From positions 6,448,001 to 6,512,000 of the forward strand of contig NZ_CP107928.1 of the NCBI RefSeq assembly GCF_036030735.1: 64,000 nt of DNA. Direction: 5' to 3'. A program made the position numbers and the translations under genes. This DNA is from Streptomyces sp. NBC_00425 (GTDB lineage: Bacteria; Actinomycetota; Actinomycetes; Streptomycetales; Streptomycetaceae). Of the stretch, positions 25,801 through 35,598 are shown in pieces (within the stretch, counting starts at the first letter, position 1; the number at the start of each line of letters is the position of its first letter). A model generated the notes under the pieces. That model was not told the origin of the DNA, ran no database searches, and worked only from the letters and a program-made list of their open reading frames with translations.

Positions 25801-27227
25801 ACGTCCGGGGCCTCCAGTCGCTCCGCGGTGCGCTCGGCCGTGCGCCGGGCCCACCGTCCGGTCGTGAGCGTGCCGAGGGCGAGGACGACGGCGCCGCAGC
25901 CGGTGAGGATCCACCAGCCGGGGACGGCGGCCTCGGTGAAGGTGGCGCGGTACGACGAGGCGCTCACCCCCGCCGCCAGGACCGCGCCGATCACCGCGAC
26001 GCCGAGGGTCTGGCCCAGCTGGCGGCTGGTGGAGGCGACCGCCGCCGCCACCCCGGCCTGACTGCGCGGCATGCCCGACACCGCCGTGTTGGTGATGGGC
26101 GCGTTCACGAACCCGAAGCCCACCCCGAACAGCACGTATCCGAGGAACAGCGTCGCGTCGGACGTCTCCGCGTCGAACAGGGCGAACAGCAGCCCGCTGA
26201 GCGTCATCGCCGTCCCCGCGATCACCAGCGGCAGCCGCGGGCCGCGGGTGCCGACCAGCCGGCCCGACAGCGGCGCGCACAGGAACGTCGGCACCGCCAT
26301 GGGGAGCATCCACAGCCCCGCGTGCAGGGCGTCGAGGCCCCGCACGTTCTGCAGGTACAGCGTCGACAGGAACAGGAAGCCGCCCAGCGCGGCGAACGCG
26401 CTGATCGCGACGACGGTCGCCCCGCTGAACGGCGCCGAGCGGAAGAACCGCAGGTCGATGAGGGGTTCGGCGCGGCGGGGCTCGTACCACAGCAGCCCCA
26501 GCAGGGCGGCGAGAGCGACGGCGGCGAAGGGACCGCTGGTGGCCGCGCCCGCCTCGGGGGCCTCGATGATCGCGTATGTCAGGCAGCCGAAGAGGACGAT
26601 GACCAGCAGCTGGCCGACCGGATCGGGACGGCGGGCCTTCGGCGCACGCGACTCGGGGACGTACCGCAGGGTCGCCAGCAGGGCCGCCAGGCCGACCGGC
26701 AGGTTGATCCAGAAGATGGAGCGCCAGCCCACCGACTCCACGAGCAGTCCGCCCAGCAGCGGGCCCGCAGCCATCGAGATGCCCACCACCGCGCCCCACG
26801 CGCCGATCGCGCGGGCGCGTTCGCGCGGGTCGGTGAAGGTGTTGGTGATGATCGACATGGCGACCGGGTTCAGCATCGAGCCGCCCACCGCCTGCACCAT
26901 CCGCGCCGCGACGAGCAGCTCCAGGTTCGGGGCGAGCGAGCACAGCAGGGAGCCGGCGGCGAACACGACCAGGCCGGCCATGAACACCTTCTTGCGGCCG
27001 ACGCGGTCGGCGGTCGACCCGGCCAGCATCAGCAGCGCCGCCAGGACCAGGGTGTAGGCGTCGATCGTCCACTGGAGGCCGGCGGTCGACGCGTGCAGGT
27101 CGCGCTGCATGGCGGGCAGGGCGACGTTCAGGACGGTGACGTCCAGGCTCACGATCAGCAGACTCATGCAGCAGATCGCGAGGACCAGGACACGTCGGCG
27201 AGGGCTGAGCTCGGGCATGCGTTCCAT
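25773..27227 (-). CDS. MFS drug:proton antiporter (DHA2/EmrB-QacA type)
   Basis: 484 residues with 14 membrane spans. Helix 1 carries SLDVTVLNVALPAMQRDLHA, and motif A is LAGSTADRVGRKKVFMAGL. The C-terminal tail is soluble, and its last residues (AGVTA) are encoded by a copy of the 31-bp repeat. ATG 27227 is used; ATG 27218 is nearly as plausible. No regulator gene adjoins it; the 98-bp divergent region with dusB contains TATCGATA and an AT-rich stretch. It probably exports a toxic metabolite; the substrate is unknown. Confidence 0.87.
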   Translation of the reverse strand: MERMPELSPRRRVLVLAICCMSLLIVSLDVTVLNVALPAMQRDLHASTAGLQWTIDAYTLVLAALLMLAGSTADRVGRKKVFMAGLVVFAAGSLLCSLAPNLELLVAARMVQAVGGSMLNPVAMSIITNTFTDPRERARAIGAWGAVVGISMAAGPLLGGLLVESVGWRSIFWINLPVGLAALLATLRYVPESRAPKARRPDPVGQLLVIVLFGCLTYAIIEAPEAGAATSGPFAAVALAALLGLLWYEPRRAEPLIDLRFFRSAPFSGATVVAISAFAALGGFLFLSTLYLQNVRGLDALHAGLWMLPMAVPTFLCAPLSGRLVGTRGPRLPLVIAGTAMTLSGLLFALFDAETSDATLFLGYVLFGVGFGFVNAPITNTAVSGMPRSQAGVAAAVASTSRQLGQTLGVAVIGAVLAAGVSASSYRATFTEAAVPGWWILTGCGAVVLALGTLTTGRWARRTAERTAERLEAPDVREAAGVTA

Positions 27228-27325
27228 CGTACGCCGGTATCGATAGTGCGTCTAACTAATGAGTGATGCATGATCCTCGGAGAACACGAGGCCGGGTACC
27301 CCTCCGCGTACGCGACAATGGAGCA

Positions 27326-28468
27326 ATGTCCACGCCCGTGTCCCCCCTGCAGATCGGCCCGCACACCGTCCGGCCGCCCGTCGTCCTGGCCCCCATGGCC
27401 GGGATCACGAACGCGCCCTTCCGCACCCTGTGCAGGGAGTTCAGCGGCGGCAAGGGCCTGTTCGTCAGCGAGATGATCACGACCCGGGCGCTGGTCGAAC
27501 GCAACGAGAAGACCATGCAGCTGATCCACTTCGACGCGAGCGAGAAGCCGCGCTCGATCCAGCTGTACGGCGTCGACCCCGCCACCGTCGGCAAGGCCGT
27601 CCGCATGATCGCGGAGGAGGACCTCGCCGACCACATCGACCTCAACTTCGGCTGCCCGGTCCCCAAGGTGACCCGCAAGGGCGGCGGCTCCGCGCTCCCC
27701 TACAAGCGCCACCTGCTGCGCGCGATCCTGCGCGAGGCCGTCAGCGGCGCCGGCGACCTGCCCGTCACCATGAAGATGCGCAAGGGCATCGACGACGACC
27801 ACATCACCTATCTCGACGCGGGCCGCATCGCCGTCGAGGAGGGTGTGACGGCCATCGCCCTGCACGGCCGCACGGCCGCCCAGCACTACGGCGGCACGGC
27901 GGACTGGGAGGCGATCGCGCGCCTCAAGGAACACGTCCCGGAGATCCCCGTCCTCGGCAACGGCGACATCTGGTCGGCGCAGGACGCGCTGCGGATGGTC
28001 CGCGAGACCGGCTGCGACGGAGTCGTCGTCGGACGCGGCTGCCTGGGCCGGCCGTGGCTGTTCGCCGACCTCGTGGCCGCCTTCGAGGGCCGCCCGGACG
28101 ACATCGCCGAGCCGTCGCTGCGCGAGGTCGCCGACGTCATGGTCCGCCACGCGACCCTGCTCGGCGAGTGGATCGGCGACGAGTCCAAGGGCGTCGTCGA
28201 CTTCCGCAAGCACGTCGCCTGGTACCTCAAGGGCTTCGCGGTCGGCAGCGAGATGCGCAAACGCCTCGCGATCACGTCCTCCCTCGCCGAACTGCGCGCC
28301 GGACTGGACGAACTGGACCTCGACCAGCCCTGGCCCGTCGGCGCCGACGGGCCTCGCGGCCGCACCTCCGGCAACAACAGGGTCGTCCTCCCGGACGGCT
28401 GGCTGAAGGACCCGTACGACTGCGCGGGCATCGGCGAGGAAGCGGAACTCGACACCTCGGGCGGCTGA
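27326..28468 (+). CDS. dusB: tRNA-dihydrouridine synthase B
   Basis: 380 residues. It reduces uridine to dihydrouridine in tRNA using FMN. Signatures are VVLAPMAGITNAPFRTLCRE, the catalytic Cys in HIDLNFGCPVPKVTRKGGGS and the FMN phosphate site in GCDGVVVGRGCLGRPWLF. ATG 27326 (GGAGCA upstream) was chosen; an earlier ATG at 27263 would add 21 residues not typical of the family. Convergent with the following membrane protein (53 bp between stops). Confidence 0.93.
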   Translation: MSTPVSPLQIGPHTVRPPVVLAPMAGITNAPFRTLCREFSGGKGLFVSEMITTRALVERNEKTMQLIHFDASEKPRSIQLYGVDPATVGKAVRMIAEEDLADHIDLNFGCPVPKVTRKGGGSALPYKRHLLRAILREAVSGAGDLPVTMKMRKGIDDDHITYLDAGRIAVEEGVTAIALHGRTAAQHYGGTADWEAIARLKEHVPEIPVLGNGDIWSAQDALRMVRETGCDGVVVGRGCLGRPWLFADLVAAFEGRPDDIAEPSLREVADVMVRHATLLGEWIGDESKGVVDFRKHVAWYLKGFAVGSEMRKRLAITSSLAELRAGLDELDLDQPWPVGADGPRGRTSGNNRVVLPDGWLKDPYDCAGIGEEAELDTSGG

Positions 28469-28521
28469 GGGGGCCTGCCCCCCGGTCCGCCCCCGGTCCG
28501 CCCCCGGCCCCTCCTCGCCGG

Positions 28522-30498
28522 TCAGCCCGTCGGGTGAGGGGTCGAGCCATAGGCGGTGAGGAACTTGTCGCGGAACGCGCTCATCTTCCATACCGGGGCG
28601 TTGTGGGCCGGCTTGAGGCCGTCCGTCCAGTTCCATCCGGCGATCTTGTCGAGGACCTTCGGGTCCTTGGCGACGAGGGAGATCGGCACGTCGCGGCTGG
28701 CGTTGTCGCCGCTGACCCGGGCGATCGGCTGGTGGTCGCCGAGGACGACCAGCACCGTTTCGTCGGTGCCGTAGCGCTCGAGCCACTGGGTGAGCGCGGT
28801 CACCGAGTACTGGATGGACTTGCCGTACTCCTCCTTGGAGGCCGTGCCGTCGGCGATGACGTCCGACGCCTTCTTGCCGGCCTTCTCGATGCCCTCGAAC
28901 ACCGAGCCGTCACCGAGGGAGTCCCAGTCCACCATCTTCGGGATCGGCGCCCAGGGCTGGTGACTGGAGGTCAGGATGATCTCCGACATCAGCGGCTTGT
29001 CGCGGTCGGTGCGACCGTGCTCCAGCCGCTGGAAGGCCTCCAGGGCGTACTGGTCCGGCATCGTCGACCAGCTGAACTTCGGTCCCTGGTAACCCATCTC
29101 GAAAGCGTTGTAGACCTTCTCCAGTCCGTAGTACTTGGCTTCCGGCCAGCCCTTCTGCACACCCGGCATCACGCCGACGGTGTCCCATGCGCCGGTCTTC
29201 TTGAACGCCTTCGTCAAGGACAGGTGGTCGCTGGCCATCACCGAGCGGTAGCGCTGCTGGTTGTCGACCCACAGGCCGGACAGCGTGGTGGAGTGGCCGA
29301 GCCAGCTGCTGCCGCCGTACGTGGCCGACGTCAGCCAGCCGCTCTTCGCGTGGAAGCCGGCCTTCGCCAGGGCCTGCGTGCTCGTGCCCAGCGTCCGGTC
29401 GACGCCGGGCGCCATGACCGGGTCCTCGATGGCGCTGCGGCCGTAGCTCTCGATGAACGTGAAGATCATGTCCTTGCCGCGCAGGTCCGGCACGAGCTGG
29501 TCGGCCGGGGTGGCTCCGAACGTGTCGTGACGGACCTCCTTGCCGAACGTGGCCTCGTCCTTGATGGTCTGCCGCACCTGCCGGGCCTTCTTCACGAGGG
29601 TGTCCGCGCTGCGGTGCGAGGCGACGGGCATCCCGGTGATCTGCAGGCCCACGACGGAACAGGTGACCCAGGCGGTGGCCGCGATCAGCGTCGCCCGGGT
29701 CGCCCGCCGGGTGTCGCGCGCCATCAGATTGCTGATCCGGACCGTCGCCAGCGCCATCAGCGCGGACAGCAGCACGACGAGCAGCACCAGGCCGATCGCG
29801 GCGCCCACCGCCGTCGCCCGGCCCATCGAGTCCGCCACGTACGACTGGGCGTCGTCCAGCAGGCCCCAGTCCAGAACGAGGTCGAAGTCACGGCCCAGAT
29901 ACTCCGTGAACTCCATGTCGAGCACGTTCAGCACGGTCAGTGCGCCGAGGAGCACCCCGCCCAGCACCGCGACCACCGTCCGCGGCCGTCGGGGCAGCGC
30001 CAGAAGCAGGGCGGCCCCGATGATCGCCTCCACGGGCAGCCGCGTGAACCTGTTGACCTCGAGCCCGGCGAGCCGGTTGGGCAGCAGCAGCGCCCCGAGC
30101 ACGAGCCCGAACGCGAGGACGGTCACCGTCCACCACACCACCCGGGCGGCCCGCGGGTGCCGGCTCCGCCATTGCCACCAGCGAGCCCCCGAGACCACCG
30201 CGACAACGCCCGCCCCGTCCGCGGCGTCCGAGGCCTCCCCTGCGGGTTGTTCCACTTCTCCTGCGGAGTCGGCGGCTTCGCCTGCGGGTTCGGCCGCTTT
30301 CCCTGGTGCTTGTGCCGCTTCCCCCGCCGGGCCGGCGTCGGTCGTCTCCGCGGGCTCCGCCGCCCCCGCCGCGGCCCCCGCCTCCTCCTCCGCGGGCTCC
30401 GCCGCCTCCTCCGCCGGGGCGGTCGTGGACGTCGGCGCCTCCTCGTGGTCCGTCGAGTCGGGAAGCGGGGATGAGGAGGTGGAGGTGGAGACAGGCAC
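28522..30498 (-). CDS. LTA-synthase-like membrane phosphotransferase/sulfatase
   Basis: 658 residues from GTG 30498 with GGAAGGA 8 bases upstream. The N-terminal ~100 residues are a disordered Glu/Ala/Pro-rich cytoplasmic tail with imperfect repeats. About five membrane helices (residues ~115-290) follow, then an extracytoplasmic alkaline-phosphatase/sulfatase-superfamily domain: IFTFIESYGRSAIEDPVMAP, TYGGSSWLGHSTTLSGLWVD and VVLGDHQPIA. This architecture resembles lipoteichoic acid synthase and phosphoglycerol transferases that modify surface polymers. The exact polymer is unknown. It lies on the strand opposite dusB and ppdK. Confidence 0.8.
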   Translation of the reverse strand: MPVSTSTSSSPLPDSTDHEEAPTSTTAPAEEAAEPAEEEAGAAAGAAEPAETTDAGPAGEAAQAPGKAAEPAGEAADSAGEVEQPAGEASDAADGAGVVAVVSGARWWQWRSRHPRAARVVWWTVTVLAFGLVLGALLLPNRLAGLEVNRFTRLPVEAIIGAALLLALPRRPRTVVAVLGGVLLGALTVLNVLDMEFTEYLGRDFDLVLDWGLLDDAQSYVADSMGRATAVGAAIGLVLLVVLLSALMALATVRISNLMARDTRRATRATLIAATAWVTCSVVGLQITGMPVASHRSADTLVKKARQVRQTIKDEATFGKEVRHDTFGATPADQLVPDLRGKDMIFTFIESYGRSAIEDPVMAPGVDRTLGTSTQALAKAGFHAKSGWLTSATYGGSSWLGHSTTLSGLWVDNQQRYRSVMASDHLSLTKAFKKTGAWDTVGVMPGVQKGWPEAKYYGLEKVYNAFEMGYQGPKFSWSTMPDQYALEAFQRLEHGRTDRDKPLMSEIILTSSHQPWAPIPKMVDWDSLGDGSVFEGIEKAGKKASDVIADGTASKEEYGKSIQYSVTALTQWLERYGTDETVLVVLGDHQPIARVSGDNASRDVPISLVAKDPKVLDKIAGWNWTDGLKPAHNAPVWKMSAFRDKFLTAYGSTPHPTG

Positions 30499-30716
30499 CC
30501 GAGGGTCCTTCCGTACGAAGCCTGGCGATCGGCGGATCCGAGGCGGGCCGGATCCGCCACAGTTTCGTACGGCCTGCCCCCGGCCCGCGTTCAGCCCCCT
30601 CGGCCAGCGCTCGGCAAACACCGCGCAAACGCCTCGCCAAACACCTCTACCGCCATCCCCGCCACGCGCGCCACCTCCGCCACGCGCGCCCCCCCCCGTG
30701 ACGCCCGCCGCCGCCG

Positions 30717-32666
30717 TTACGCGCCGCCGACCGCCGTCAGCAGGGCCAGTGGAGCCGCGGCCGACCGGGACTCCCGCGCGCACGCGTGGGGGTACGGCAC
30801 CGGCACCGCGTGGGTGTCGCGGCCGTAGCCGGCGAGGACCTCGGGGAGCCGGTGGCCCGTCGCGGCCGCCGCGTCGACCAGCGCGTGCGCGACCGTCCGG
30901 GCCTCGTCGTGCAGGCCGTAGCGGGCGAGACCCAGCGTGATCAGCGCGTTGTCGTGCGGCCAGACCGAGCCGCGGTGGTAGGAGAGCGGGTGGTACGCCG
31001 GCTGCCCGGCCGCCAGCGTGCGTACGCCCCAGCCGGAGAAGAAGTCCGGCTCGAGCAGGCGCCGGCCGACCACTTCCCCGTACTCCTTGTCCAGCAGCCC
31101 GGACCACAGCAGATGCCCGGCGTCCGAGGCGAGCGCGTCCACCTGACGGCCCGCGCCGTCGAGGGCGAGCGCCGGGAAGGAGCGGTCCGGCATCCAGAAG
31201 TCCTGCTGGAAACGGTCGCGGAGGTCGGCGGCCGCCTGTTCCAGCAGGGCCGCGTACGACGCGTCGCCCCACACCGTGCGCGCCGTCCACGCCGTGCGGC
31301 GCAGCGCGTCGTAGGCGTACCCCTGCGCCCCGGCCGCCGTCACGGCCCCCGTCGCGCGGACGCCGTCGGCGGAGCAGATGGAACCGGGGGAGTCCTTCCA
31401 GTTCTGGTTGGCCAGACCGCCCTGATCGGCCCGGTAGACCAGGTAGCCGCGGGTGGTGAGCCCGCCGTGGTCCAGCATCCAGCCCACCGCCGCCCGCGCG
31501 TGCGGCTCCAGCCGCCGGGCCAGCGCGGTGTCCGCGGTCCGCTCGACGTACGCGCCGAGCAGGACGAGGAACAGCGGGGTGGCGTCGACCGATCCGTAGT
31601 AGCGGCCGAACGGCACCTGCCCGAAGTGCGCGAGCTCGCCGTGCCGTACCTCGTGCACGATCTTGCCGGGCTGGGACACCGTCCGCGGCGACGCCTCGGT
31701 GGCCTGGGCCGCGGCCAGCGCCAGCAGCGTGGCGGCGGCCGTGCGGGGACGGTAGGGGAGCGTGAAGAGGGAGGTGAGGAGGGCGTCGCGGCCCAGCAGG
31801 GTCAGGAACCAGGGGGCGCCCGCCGCCGGAACGCGCAGCTCCTCGCCGTCCGGACCGCTCGCGAGGACCTGGAGCGCGGCCAGGTCGGCGAGACCGCGGG
31901 CGCAGGCGGCGGCCAGGTCGGGCCAGCCGGTGGGGAACGCCACCCCCTCGGTGAACTCGTCCTCCAACGCCTGCAGTTGACCGGCGACCGAGGCCGGCGA
32001 GCGAGGCACGCGCAAGGTCCGCCGTTCGCCGTGCGGCCGGGCCATCACCCGCAGGACCAGCTCGGCCGTGCCGTGCGGTTCCAGCTCCAGCGTCCACACC
32101 AGACGGCGCGCCCCGGTGCCGGTCTCCTCCACGCCGTCCGGCGCGGGCTCGGCCGTCACCGTCGTGCAGGACGCCCATGCGCCGCGCCGGTAGCCGAACT
32201 CCACCCCGTCGTCGAGAACCTGACGGCGGCGGACGGCCCCGGCCTTCGCGTAGGTGCGGTGGTCGGCGCGCAGCTCGAACTGGTCGGCGAAGTCGGCGTC
32301 GGCGGTGACCGCGAGACGTACCGTCGTCGCCACCGGACGGTTGCTGACCACCCGCAGCGACTCCACGAACGAGCTGTCCCCGACGGCCTGTTCGCGAAAG
32401 AGCGTGCAGGACGGCGGTTCGTCGCGCCCGCCGCGCGGGACCAGCACGCACCGTGTGGCCTCCCCGTCCGTCACCGGTGAGAGCGTGTCCGGCACGGCGC
32501 CGTCGACGGTCAGCTGCCACCGGCTGAGGTGGCGGGCGTCCCGGACGAACAGTCCCTCCGGGGACCCGGCGGCCGTGCCGGTCCCCCTCACTCCGCTGAT
32601 GTCCCCGCGGTCGTCCACGGCGGCGAACGTCCCGCCGTACACGAGCAGATGATGCCGGTCCGTCAT
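30717..32666 (-). CDS. Amylo-alpha-1,6-glucosidase/glycogen-debranching-like enzyme
   Basis: 649 residues. The N-terminal GDE_N_bis-type domain starts LVYGGTFAAVDDRGD and includes GLFVRDARHLSRWQLTVDG. The C-terminal (alpha/alpha)6 barrel has LLGRDALLTSLFTLPYRPRT, NQNWKDSPGSI and HRGSVWPHDNALITLGLARY, the usual catalytic-region motifs. No signal peptide. ATG 32666 overlaps the stop of the upstream glucosidase by 4 nt. It likely trims alpha-glucans or trehalose/glycogen-related oligosaccharides with its partner; both face a ROK sugar regulator. Confidence 0.85.
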   Translation of the reverse strand: MTDRHHLLVYGGTFAAVDDRGDISGVRGTGTAAGSPEGLFVRDARHLSRWQLTVDGAVPDTLSPVTDGEATRCVLVPRGGRDEPPSCTLFREQAVGDSSFVESLRVVSNRPVATTVRLAVTADADFADQFELRADHRTYAKAGAVRRRQVLDDGVEFGYRRGAWASCTTVTAEPAPDGVEETGTGARRLVWTLELEPHGTAELVLRVMARPHGERRTLRVPRSPASVAGQLQALEDEFTEGVAFPTGWPDLAAACARGLADLAALQVLASGPDGEELRVPAAGAPWFLTLLGRDALLTSLFTLPYRPRTAAATLLALAAAQATEASPRTVSQPGKIVHEVRHGELAHFGQVPFGRYYGSVDATPLFLVLLGAYVERTADTALARRLEPHARAAVGWMLDHGGLTTRGYLVYRADQGGLANQNWKDSPGSICSADGVRATGAVTAAGAQGYAYDALRRTAWTARTVWGDASYAALLEQAAADLRDRFQQDFWMPDRSFPALALDGAGRQVDALASDAGHLLWSGLLDKEYGEVVGRRLLEPDFFSGWGVRTLAAGQPAYHPLSYHRGSVWPHDNALITLGLARYGLHDEARTVAHALVDAAAATGHRLPEVLAGYGRDTHAVPVPYPHACARESRSAAAPLALLTAVGGA

Positions 32667-34267
32667 GCCAGGTCCCCTCCCTTGGTACCGGTGCCCGGCC
32701 CGTCCCGGTGGACGAGGTCGAGCGTGAGCGCGGCCGTCCAGCTGAAGCCGGTCGTGCCGCAGGCCTCGCCGGTGTACGGGTCGACGTACTCGGCGAAGTC
32801 CGAGGAGCCCGCGAGGTCGAGCACCGCCCGGCGCAGTGCCTCCGCCCCGGCGTGCTCGCCGTGCAGTGCGAGACCCCGCTCCAGCAGCCAGCTCGTGTTG
32901 AACCAGGCGGGGCCGCGCCAGTAGCGGTGCGGGTCGAAGGCCTCGCCGAGCAGGTCGTAGCTGGGCACGAGGCGGGTGGTGGAGCCCAGCCCGAAGTGCG
33001 GTCCGCGCAGGGTCCGTACGAGGCCGGCGGCGACCTCGCGCGGCAGGCCGGGCACCATGAGCGGGACGAGGCCGGAGACGCCGCGCTCCGGCACCAGGCC
33101 CCCGCCGTTGACGTCCCGGCAGAAGAACATGCCCTCCGCGGGATCCCACAGCCGCTCGACGAGCGCCGCCGTCAGCCGCTCCGCGCGCGCACGGCGGGCC
33201 GCGCCCGTCGCCCCCAGCTCTTCCGCGATGTGCGCGAGGGCGTACTCGGAGGCGATGAGCAGCGCGTTGAACGAGGGGTCCTCGACGGCGAAGTCGCCTG
33301 CGTTCCCTGCGTTCCCTGCGTTCCCTGCGCGAGCGTGGCTCATGCGGGCGTGGCCTGTGTGGGAGCCGCCCGTGTGCGCGTGGCCCGTATGTGCGTGACC
33401 CAAGTGTGCATGGCCCATGTGTGCGTGGCGCGTGTCGGCGTAGCCCGCATCCCGGTACTCCGTCGCCAGCCGGACGTACCGCCCGTAGTCCAGGTCCGTC
33501 GGACGGTCCTCGGGCGCCCCGTGGTCGAGGTCGGCGCGGCGGAAGGAGCGGGCCGGGGCGGGGGCGATGCGGGCGAGCGGGGCGTCCCAGCTCGGGGAGT
33601 TGTCCATGCCCTGCTCCCACGGGTGGACGACCGACGCCAGCCCGCCGCCCCCCAGGTCGCGCCGGTGCACCAGATAGCGGTGCCAGGCGGCCAGCCGCGG
33701 GTACACCCGGGCGAGGAAGCCGCGGGCCCGCGAGAGCCCAGGATCGGCGCGGTGCACCAGCCAGGCCGCGAGCGCGTGCACCGGTGGCTGCACGATGCCG
33801 GAGGTCTGTACGGTGCGCGGGGCGCCCGCCGCGCGCCCCGCGGTCGAGGAGCGCCAGAAGTCGGGGCTCGGGAAGTACGCGTCGAGCGGCACGGAGGGGT
33901 TGAAGACGATGTGCGGGATGCGCCCGTCGCCCCACTGGGCGTTCAGCAGCGTCTCCAGCTCGGTCTGTGCCCGGCGCGGCGAGACGTGCCGCAGTCCGAT
34001 GGCGATGAACGCCGAGTCCCAGGACCACTGGTGCGGGTACAGGCCGCGCGAGGGAACCGTCGACGTGCCCGTCCAGTTGGCGTCCAGGACCGCCACCGCT
34101 CCGCTGTGCAGCGCGCGGAGGGAAGCGGAGCCGCCGATGGTGTCTGTGACCTCTGCGATGTCCGCGATGTCTGTGGCGTCTGCGATGCCTGCGTGGCCTG
34201 TGGCGTCTGTGAGGCTTGCGACGGTGGGCTCGGCCGCGCGGCCGACGAGCTGGGCGGTGCGATCCAC
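32663..34267 (-). CDS. MGH1-type alpha-glucosidase/glycoside hydrolase (GH63-like)
   Basis: 534 residues from GTG 34267 (GGGGAG upstream). The (alpha/alpha)6-barrel family is seen in YPHQWSWDSAFIAIGLRHVS, NAQWGDGRIPHIVFNP, HPWEQGMDNSPSWDAPL and the C-terminal RYWRGPAWFNTSWLLERGL. Two low-complexity stretches interrupt it: an N-terminal DAT/DIAD repeat and a ~45-residue His-rich insert of GHAHT-type repeats plus GNA repeats. No export signal. It is translationally coupled to the debranching-type enzyme downstream. Confidence 0.82.
   Translation of the reverse strand: MDRTAQLVGRAAEPTVASLTDATGHAGIADATDIADIAEVTDTIGGSASLRALHSGAVAVLDANWTGTSTVPSRGLYPHQWSWDSAFIAIGLRHVSPRRAQTELETLLNAQWGDGRIPHIVFNPSVPLDAYFPSPDFWRSSTAGRAAGAPRTVQTSGIVQPPVHALAAWLVHRADPGLSRARGFLARVYPRLAAWHRYLVHRRDLGGGGLASVVHPWEQGMDNSPSWDAPLARIAPAPARSFRRADLDHGAPEDRPTDLDYGRYVRLATEYRDAGYADTRHAHMGHAHLGHAHTGHAHTGGSHTGHARMSHARAGNAGNAGNAGDFAVEDPSFNALLIASEYALAHIAEELGATGAARRARAERLTAALVERLWDPAEGMFFCRDVNGGGLVPERGVSGLVPLMVPGLPREVAAGLVRTLRGPHFGLGSTTRLVPSYDLLGEAFDPHRYWRGPAWFNTSWLLERGLALHGEHAGAEALRRAVLDLAGSSDFAEYVDPYTGEACGTTGFSWTAALTLDLVHRDGPGTGTKGGDLA
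33299..33435 (-). repeat. In-frame His-rich tandem repeat inside glucosidase gene
   Basis: About 15-bp units give the minus-strand peptide series GHAHM, GHAHL, GHAHT, GHAHT and similar. They are followed by 9-bp GTTCCCTGC units giving GNAGNAGNAG. The frame is preserved throughout, so the protein simply carries a flexible, potentially metal-binding loop. Confidence 0.8.
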
Positions 34268-34398
34268 GCGGGACTCCCCGAAGACGACGAGACCACCGCG
34301 CGCGGCAGTGGCTCGGCAGTGGCTACCGTAGGGTTACGTCTATTTAACACGCAGAACTCAATATGTAATGCAGGCTTGATGAACACAAGGGGGTGCGC
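34268..34398. promoter_or_regulatory. Divergent regulatory region between glucosidase operon and ROK regulator
   Basis: 131 bp with an unusually AT-rich core (about 34330-34385). A minus-strand TTACAT...TAAATA pair with 16-bp spacing could be the glucosidase promoter. It is the natural place for a ROK operator, but no convincing long inverted repeat was found. Confidence 0.4.
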
Positions 34399-35598
34399 AT
34401 GACGGGACGAGGTCAGGGCAGCGCCGGAGATCTGCTCGAACTGGTGCGCACGGGCCGCGCGACGACCCGCGGCGCCCTCCAGCAGGCCACCGGACTCTCC
34501 CGCGCCACCGTGGGCCAGCGCCTGGACCGTCTGTTCCGCGCGGGCTGGCTCCGCGAGGGCGCCGGCGGCCCCGTGGACTCCCCGTTGGGCGGCCGCCCCT
34601 CGATCACCCTCGAGTTCGACGACGCCCACGCGGTCGTCCTCGCGGCGGACCTGGACACCCGGCACGCACGCGCCGCCGTGCTGACGCTGACCGGGGAGAT
34701 CCTGGCGGAGTGCGGCGGCACGCTGGTCGTGGAGGACGGCCCGGACGCCGTGCTCGGCGCGCTCGGCGGCTGGTTCGCCGACCTGCTGGAGAAGGCGGGC
34801 CACCGGCCGGAAGAGGTCTGCGGCATCGGACTCGGCGTCCCCGGCCCCGTGGACTCCGGGACCGGGCGGGTCGTCCAGCCGCCGATCATGCCGGGCTGGG
34901 ACGGCTACGACATACGGGGTCGCCTGTCCCGCGCCTTCACGGAACGGGCCGGGGCGCCCGCCGCGGTCCCGGTCCTCGTCGACAACGACGCGAACCTCAT
35001 GGCATACGGCGAACAGCGCACCGGCCACCCCGACTGCTCGGCGTTCGTGCTGGTCAAGGTGTCGACCGGCATCGGCGCCGGGGTCGTGGTCGACGGCGCG
35101 ATCTTCCGGGGGGTGGACGGCGGGGCCGGCGACATCGGGCACATCCGGGTGGGCGCGGACGCGCTGTGCCGTTGCGGTTCGCAGGGCTGTCTCGCGGCCG
35201 TCGCCAGCGGCGGCGCCGTGGCCCGTCGGCTGGCGGAGGCGGGAGTGCCGGCTGCGTCCGGCTCGGATGTGCGCGACCTGCTCGCCGCCGGGCACCCGGA
35301 GGCGGCCGCGCTGGCCCGTGAGGCGGGCCGCAGGGTCGGGGACGTCCTGGCGACGGTCGTGACGCTGCTCAACCCCGGGGTGCTGATGATCGCCGGGGAC
35401 CTGGCCGGAACCGCCTTCCTCACCGGCGTGCGCGAGCTGCTCTACCAGCGCGCGCTGCCCCGCTCCACGGCCCGGCTGGACGTCGTGACCTCACGGCTGG
35501 GGGAGCGGGCGGGCCTGGTCGGGGCGGGTGCGCTGGTCGTGGAGCACCTGTACGCGCCCGAGCGGGCCGAGGCGCGGTTGCTGGCCCTGGGGGTCTGA
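34399..35598 (+). CDS. ROK-family transcriptional regulator
   Basis: 399 residues from ATG 34399 (AAGGGGG upstream; GTG 34393 is also possible). An N-terminal winged helix (TTRGALQQATGLSRATVGQR) precedes the ROK sugar-kinase-like domain: LVDNDANLMAYGEQ, DGGAGDIGHIRVG and the zinc motif CRCGSQGC. The residue after this motif is Leu-Ala-Ala where kinases usually have a Glu, so it is a sensor, not a kinase. Divergent from the glucosidase pair, which it probably represses or activates in response to a sugar. Confidence 0.9.
   Translation: MTGRGQGSAGDLLELVRTGRATTRGALQQATGLSRATVGQRLDRLFRAGWLREGAGGPVDSPLGGRPSITLEFDDAHAVVLAADLDTRHARAAVLTLTGEILAECGGTLVVEDGPDAVLGALGGWFADLLEKAGHRPEEVCGIGLGVPGPVDSGTGRVVQPPIMPGWDGYDIRGRLSRAFTERAGAPAAVPVLVDNDANLMAYGEQRTGHPDCSAFVLVKVSTGIGAGVVVDGAIFRGVDGGAGDIGHIRVGADALCRCGSQGCLAAVASGGAVARRLAEAGVPAASGSDVRDLLAAGHPEAAALAREAGRRVGDVLATVVTLLNPGVLMIAGDLAGTAFLTGVRELLYQRALPRSTARLDVVTSRLGERAGLVGAGALVVEHLYAPERAEARLLALGV

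Noticed and set aside
27430..30474. 1014-codon open frame on the plus strand over dusB and the LTA-synthase-like gene
   Set aside because: Spans two real genes in the wrong frame; Arg/Gly-rich with no domain.
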